Positions 60,293 through 64,000 of a stretch of 64,000 nt of DNA are shown here, one piece after another. The notes under the pieces were generated by a model that saw only the letters and a list, made by a program, of their open reading frames with translations, ran no database searches and was not told where the DNA came from. Each line of letters begins with the position of its first letter. The first letter of the stretch is position 1. Position numbers and translations under genes: made by a program. Origin of the DNA: an uncultured Oscillospiraceae bacterium (GTDB taxonomy: Bacteria > Bacillota > Clostridia > Oscillospirales > Oscillospiraceae); contig CAJUAC010000003.1 in the NCBI GenBank assembly GCA_910583885.1, positions 32,866 through 96,865 of the forward strand, given 5' to 3'.

Positions 60293-61681
60293 GTGAGGCT
60301 AAAAGAACTGTTCAGCGCCCATGACATGACGGTGGGCCCGCCTTGGAAGCGTATTATGGAGTTTGCTGTCCCCATGCTTATCGGGAACCTGGCCCAGCAG
60401 CTCTACAACACGGCGGACTCCATCGTGGTAGGCCATTACGTGGGGGATAACGCCCTGGCCGCGGTGGGGAGCGCCGCCCCGATCCTGAACCTGCTGCTGG
60501 CCCTGTTTGTGGGCGTCTCCACCGGGGCGGGCATCGTCATCTCCCAGAACTATGGCGCGGGGAACCGGGAGAAGCTGTCCGAGTCCGTCGGCAACTGCAT
60601 CACCCTGGCGGCAATCGCCTCCCTGATTACCATGGTGCTGGGCGTAGCTGTCACCATGCCCATGCTGCGTATGCTGGACACACCGGCATCCATCATCGAG
60701 TGGAGCGGCGGCTATCTGCATATCATCTTCTGGGGTGTGGCCGGATGCGCCTTTTACAACATCCTCTCCGGCATCCTGCGGGGGCTGGGGGATTCCGTCT
60801 CTGCCCTGGCCTTCCTGCTGCTGTCCACAGTGCTGAACATCGGTCTGGATATCTGGTTTGTGGCCGGGTTCCACATGGGCGTGCCGGGGGTGGCCCTGGC
60901 AACCGTGCTGGCCCAGGGGATTTCCGCAGTGATGTGCCTGCTTAAGCTGCTGTGGATGCGGGACATCTTTGATCTGACCCTCTCCACCCTCCGCCTGCGC
61001 CGGGACAGCGCCCTGCGGATCGTACGCATCGGCGTCCCCTCCGGCATCACCCAGGCCATCATGTCCCTGGCTATGCTGGTAGTCCAATCCCTGACCAACA
61101 GCATGGGGGAGACGGTGATCGCCTGCAACGTCATCATCATGCGGGTGGACGGCTTTGCCATGATGCCCAACATGACCTTTGGACAGGCTATGAGCGTCTA
61201 CACAGGCCAGAACGTAGGGGCTGGCAAACTTGACCGGGTAGACCAGGGCCTGAAGGAGGGGACCGCCATGGCGGTCGGCTTCGCCTGTACGATCACAGTT
61301 TGCCTGCTGCTGTTTGGCAAGTACATGTTTGACCTCTTCACAGACACCCCTGAGCTCATCGAACTGGCCTACCGGATGATGCGGATCATGGCCGTCGGAT
61401 ACATCACCATCGCAGTAACCCAGGTGCTGGGCGGCATCATGCGGGGGGCCGGTGACACGGTGACGCCCATGTGGATCTCCCTGTTCACCACCATCGGCCT
61501 GCGCGTCCCTGTGGCCTACATCCTGGCCTGGCTCACCCGCTGTGAGGCGTGGCCCAATGGGCGGCCGGAGGCCCTGTCCTTCTCCCTGCTGGTACCCTGG
61601 GTTATGGGCGCGGTCATCTCCGCCATTGTCTTCCGCCGTGGCAGCTGGCGCAGGAAGATGGAGCAGTCAGCGCTGATTTAA
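60293..61681 (+). CDS. MATE-family efflux transporter
   Basis: A 462-residue MATE exporter with about twelve membrane segments in two similar halves (PMLIGNLAQQLYNTADSIVVG shortened: PMLIGNLAQQLYNTADSIV; second half YTGQNVGAGKLDRVDQGL). Such pumps export cationic drugs or metabolites with Na+ or H+. Start is the GTG at 60293 after AAAGGAG; no upstream ATG fits. Single gene, ended by a bidirectional terminator. Confidence 0.94.
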   Translation: MRLKELFSAHDMTVGPPWKRIMEFAVPMLIGNLAQQLYNTADSIVVGHYVGDNALAAVGSAAPILNLLLALFVGVSTGAGIVISQNYGAGNREKLSESVGNCITLAAIASLITMVLGVAVTMPMLRMLDTPASIIEWSGGYLHIIFWGVAGCAFYNILSGILRGLGDSVSALAFLLLSTVLNIGLDIWFVAGFHMGVPGVALATVLAQGISAVMCLLKLLWMRDIFDLTLSTLRLRRDSALRIVRIGVPSGITQAIMSLAMLVVQSLTNSMGETVIACNVIIMRVDGFAMMPNMTFGQAMSVYTGQNVGAGKLDRVDQGLKEGTAMAVGFACTITVCLLLFGKYMFDLFTDTPELIELAYRMMRIMAVGYITIAVTQVLGGIMRGAGDTVTPMWISLFTTIGLRVPVAYILAWLTRCEAWPNGRPEALSFSLLVPWVMGAVISAIVFRRGSWRRKMEQSALI

Positions 61682-61700
61682 AACAGGAAACAGGCAGAAT

Positions 61701-61743
61701 AAAAAAGGGGCGATGAGCAAACCCAGCTCACCGCTCCTTTTTT
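61701..61743. terminator. Convergent bidirectional terminator
   Basis: A stem of about 14 bp flanked by A6 and T6 between the MATE gene and the convergent DUF6465 gene. Confidence 0.92.
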
Positions 61744-62032
61744 AGAGGTCAATGCTGCCATTCTCCGTATCGTTGACCACGTAATACGCCTTGCCCTCCT
61801 CGGGCTTGATGTAGACAACCAGCTTCTTGATGCTGGAGGCTTTGTGCCCCTCTGCCGCAAAGGCGGCAACGGCACGCTCCTTGCAGTCGGAAATATCCCA
61901 CTCCGAACCGCCGGCCTGGAGGTAAACCTTTTCCTCCGTCGTCTGCGTCTTCTTTGCGGCAACCTCCTTGACCGCCTCTACAGCGGCGGCCAGCGGGGCC
62001 TTTGCCGGGGTTTCTTTCTTGGGTCGAGCCAT
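61742..62032 (-). CDS. DUF6465 family protein
   Basis: A 96-residue protein with a Lys/Ala-rich N-terminus (ARPKKETPAKAPLAAAVEAV) and a conserved C-terminal part (KVYLQAGGSEWDISDCKERA, IKPEEGKAYYVVND). This short family is common in clostridia; function unknown. Ribosome site TTGGAG. It is near the GerA-family gene, but the 248-base gap between them has no feature beyond weak dyads. Confidence 0.85.
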   Translation of the reverse strand: MARPKKETPAKAPLAAAVEAVKEVAAKKTQTTEEKVYLQAGGSEWDISDCKERAVAAFAAEGHKASSIKKLVVYIKPEEGKAYYVVNDTENGSIDL

Positions 62033-62280
62033 GTTGAATTACTCCAATCTATTTTGATCAAGCATCCTGCCAATTTGTGATGCCCATCTGTTATAGTACA
62101 CCCAGCTTGGACGCATTGCAATATTTCCCATAACCAAAGAACCGCCAAAACATCCGCCAATTATTGATATCTCCCACAAAAAACGGGGATTCCGGCCCCC
62201 AGATCCCTGCTGTTTGCCTGGGGATCTGTAAAAAAAGCGCCCCTTCCCGCAGCTGGGGAGGGGCGCGCCGTATCCGGGCG

Positions 62281-63699
62281 TCAGGTATTTTTCCGGCTGA
62301 TCGGCTGGCGCAGCAGCAGCCGGCCCAGGGCTTTCTTGTCGAAGGGGTACAGGGGGTAGAGATATCCCCGCCCCAGGATGGGCCTGGTGGTCAGCAGCAT
62401 CACCAGCAGCCCCACACTGCCCAGCACCAGCCCCCACACATCCAGCAGGGCGACCAGCAGCAAAAACAGCATCCGCGTCAGCTTCAGTGCATAGCCCAGC
62501 TCAAAGCTGGGCTGGGCGAAGTTGGCAATGGCAACAAAGGCCATGTATACCAGCACCTCCGGCACCAGCCATCTGGCCTGCACGGCGAAATCCCCCAGGA
62601 TGAGGGCGCCCAGCATACTGAAGGAGTTGCTCAGGGCGTCCGGGGTGTTCAGGCTGGCCAGCTTGAGCAGATCTACGACAAAGTCCAGCAGCAATAGCTG
62701 CAACAGCAGCGGCACACTGCCCGGCTCCTCTGGCACAATGAATTGCAGGGCATCCGGCACCCGGGTGGCGTCCTTCACCAGCAGGTACCAGACCGGCGTG
62801 ATGAACAGGGCCAGCAGCATGACAACAATCCGCAGGTAGCGCAGGTACGTCCCCACCAGAGGTGGGAAGTAGTAGTCGTTGGCCTCCTCCATAAAGTCGA
62901 AGAGGGAGGTTGGCAGCAGCATCACCGAGGGGGAATTGTCTACAAAGAGGACAATATCCCCCTCCATAATACAAGCTGTAGCGGTATCAGGCCGCTCTGT
63001 GTAGCGGACCTTGGGGAAGGGGTTGTACCACTGGGGCTTGACGATGGACTCGGCCACGCTCTCCTGGCTCATGGCAATGGAGGCCACGTCAATCCGGTCC
63101 AGCTTCCCCCGCAGCTCCTCCAGGTCCGCCTGGTTCACCTGGTTGTCCATATAGGCCAGCACCACATCCGTCCGGCTCCGGCCCCCCACCTTGTGGTTCT
63201 CCAAGGTCAGGTGGGGATCCCGGATGCGGCGGCGGAGCAGGGCGGTATTCTGCACCAGGGTCTCGGTAAAGCCGTCGTGGCTGCCCCGGAGGACCTTGCC
63301 GTCAGAGGGCTCCTCTACACTGCGCCCCGGGAACTTCTTCGCGTCGATCATGGCGCAGTAGTCGAAGCCCTCCAGCAGTAAAATGGTCTTGCCCAGGAAA
63401 GCCCCGGTGAGGATCTTGTCCACCTGGTTCTCGCAGTCCACCTCACAGAAGGTGACACAGCGGTCGATGAACTCCTGCATATCCTTCGCCCCCTTCCCCA
63501 GGGCAGCCCCCTCCCCCAGCAGGAAAGAGGTAATCCGTTCGATCACGCCATCGTCGCCGTAGCCGTCGATCACATACAGGCGGCCCTTCCACTGGCCGAT
63601 ATACAGGTCCCGGCTGATGACATCATAGTTGCGCCCCACCCCCAGGAGGGTGTCCAGGGCCTGCTGGTTTTCACTGAGCTTGCCGGTCAATTGTTTCAT
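62281..63699 (-). CDS. spoVAF-like: GerA/SpoVAF-family spore germination protein
   Basis: A 472-residue protein of the GerA A-subunit family. A hydrophilic N-terminal domain (to about 270) includes GRSRTDVVLAYMDNQVNQ, a family hallmark. Four to six membrane segments follow (YLRIVVMLLALFITPVWYL, LLLLDFVVDLLKLA) and a basic tail. GerA proteins form germinant receptors in the spore inner membrane; SpoVAF relatives associate with the dipicolinate channel. The DUF-like N-terminus and lack of adjacent gerB/gerC genes favour SpoVAF. Ribosome site GGAGGAG. Shows the organism forms spores. Confidence 0.9.
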   Translation of the reverse strand: MKQLTGKLSENQQALDTLLGVGRNYDVISRDLYIGQWKGRLYVIDGYGDDGVIERITSFLLGEGAALGKGAKDMQEFIDRCVTFCEVDCENQVDKILTGAFLGKTILLLEGFDYCAMIDAKKFPGRSVEEPSDGKVLRGSHDGFTETLVQNTALLRRRIRDPHLTLENHKVGGRSRTDVVLAYMDNQVNQADLEELRGKLDRIDVASIAMSQESVAESIVKPQWYNPFPKVRYTERPDTATACIMEGDIVLFVDNSPSVMLLPTSLFDFMEEANDYYFPPLVGTYLRYLRIVVMLLALFITPVWYLLVKDATRVPDALQFIVPEEPGSVPLLLQLLLLDFVVDLLKLASLNTPDALSNSFSMLGALILGDFAVQARWLVPEVLVYMAFVAIANFAQPSFELGYALKLTRMLFLLLVALLDVWGLVLGSVGLLVMLLTTRPILGRGYLYPLYPFDKKALGRLLLRQPISRKNT

Positions 63700-63818
63700 T
63701 CTTGTCTCCTCCGCAGCATTCTGTCCGGGGTAGTATCTGCAAAACTGCGGAAATTATTAGAGGATATCGGGCGGAGGGGATGCAACAAAAACAAACAGGA
63801 TTTGTCAGCGCTGGTTGG

Positions 63819-63846
63819 TTGAAAGCCTTGGAAACCAGTGTATAAT
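63819..63846 (+). promoter_or_regulatory. SigmaA promoter of the truncated XRE gene
   Basis: TTGAAA (63819-63824), 16-base spacer, TATAAT (63841-63846). Confidence 0.75.
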
Positions 63847-63879
63847 GGAGGGCATCCAAGGCAGAAAGGTTAGAAAAAT

Positions 63880-63966
63880 ATGAAAAATCATCATCTGGTG
63901 TGCAACCTCTCCAACCTGCGGCAGGCGAAGGGCCTCTCCCAGGAGAAGCAGGGCAACAGCATTTGA
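63880..63966 (+). pseudogene. Truncated XRE-family helix-turn-helix gene
   Basis: An ATG at 63880 opens NLSNLRQAKGLSQEKQGNSI and then stops at 63964, after only the first helix of a Cro/CI-type DNA-binding domain (normally ...RGLSQEELA..LG.S...). A good promoter is kept. The rest of the window to 64000 shows no continuation in another frame that I can confirm, since the window ends. Likely a broken regulator gene. Confidence 0.6.
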
Positions 63967-64000
63967 AATTCTGAGAAAATGTGATAAACTGGGAAATATG

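Overview
The window looks like a chromosome segment of a motile, spore-forming, GC-rich member of the Clostridia. An Oscillospiraceae-type gut bacterium (Oscillibacter/Intestinimonas/Flavonifractor-like) is my inference. The grounds are a flagellin with a CsrA, a GerA/SpoVAF-family spore gene, HPr kinase, AdhE behind Rex-type operators, a glycine riboswitch with the split gcvPA/gcvPB glycine cleavage system, NiaR, G5/3D wall proteins, and AGGAGG-type ribosome binding sites.

Layout. 1-6656 (minus): sugar-nucleotide and decoration genes (RmlA, DegT aminotransferase, PHP esterase, SDR epimerase, IspD-like cytidylyltransferase, APS-kinase-like protein, possible sulfotransferase), probably for a flagellin glycan. 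6752-11060: a flagellar cassette with flagellin, CsrA, a TnpB-family protein, an invertible promoter and a serine recombinase. 11119-14493: mfd. 14799-26068: a sugar ABC importer with two paralogous binding lipoproteins plus HlyD- and MacB-like proteins. 26276-30093: FAD/Rieske oxidoreductase, small proteins, NiaR, HD hydrolase and tRNA-Leu(UAG). 30497-38043: glycine riboswitch and gcvT-gcvH-gcvPA-gcvPB-lplA-lpdA. 38433-47442: small GRAM-like protein, adhE, a giant Sel1-repeat protein, ROK kinase, hprK and rpmB. 47548-64000: exosporium-like protein, glycosyltransferase, pgsA, AI-2E transporter, lipid kinase, udk, sfsA, a G5/3D protein, mtnN-luxS, MATE pump, GerA-family gene and a broken XRE gene.

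The standout is 6752-11060. The TnpB-like protein (8869-10035) is full length but has lost all three RuvC catalytic residues (D to K203, E to R287, D to E368) while keeping its zinc finger. This is the signature of TldR, the RNA-guided nuclease-dead repressors. Its 3' flank keeps a structured guide-RNA-like region. Immediately downstream in the same direction lie csrA and flagellin. Upstream, two 18-bp inverted repeats (10097-10114 and 10211-10228, 17/18 identical) flank 96 bp that contain a sigma28-type promoter (TAAT-N15-GCCGATTA). In this assembly the promoter points away from the cassette into a strong terminator, in front of a serine recombinase. Inversion would point it at tldR-csrA-flagellin. 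The layout matches the logic of the Salmonella Hin/fljBA switch, with an RNA-guided repressor and a CsrA in place of FljA. I regard this as the candidate undescribed system.

Limits: functions are read from motifs and context only. The guide, its target and actual inversion cannot be shown from this window.
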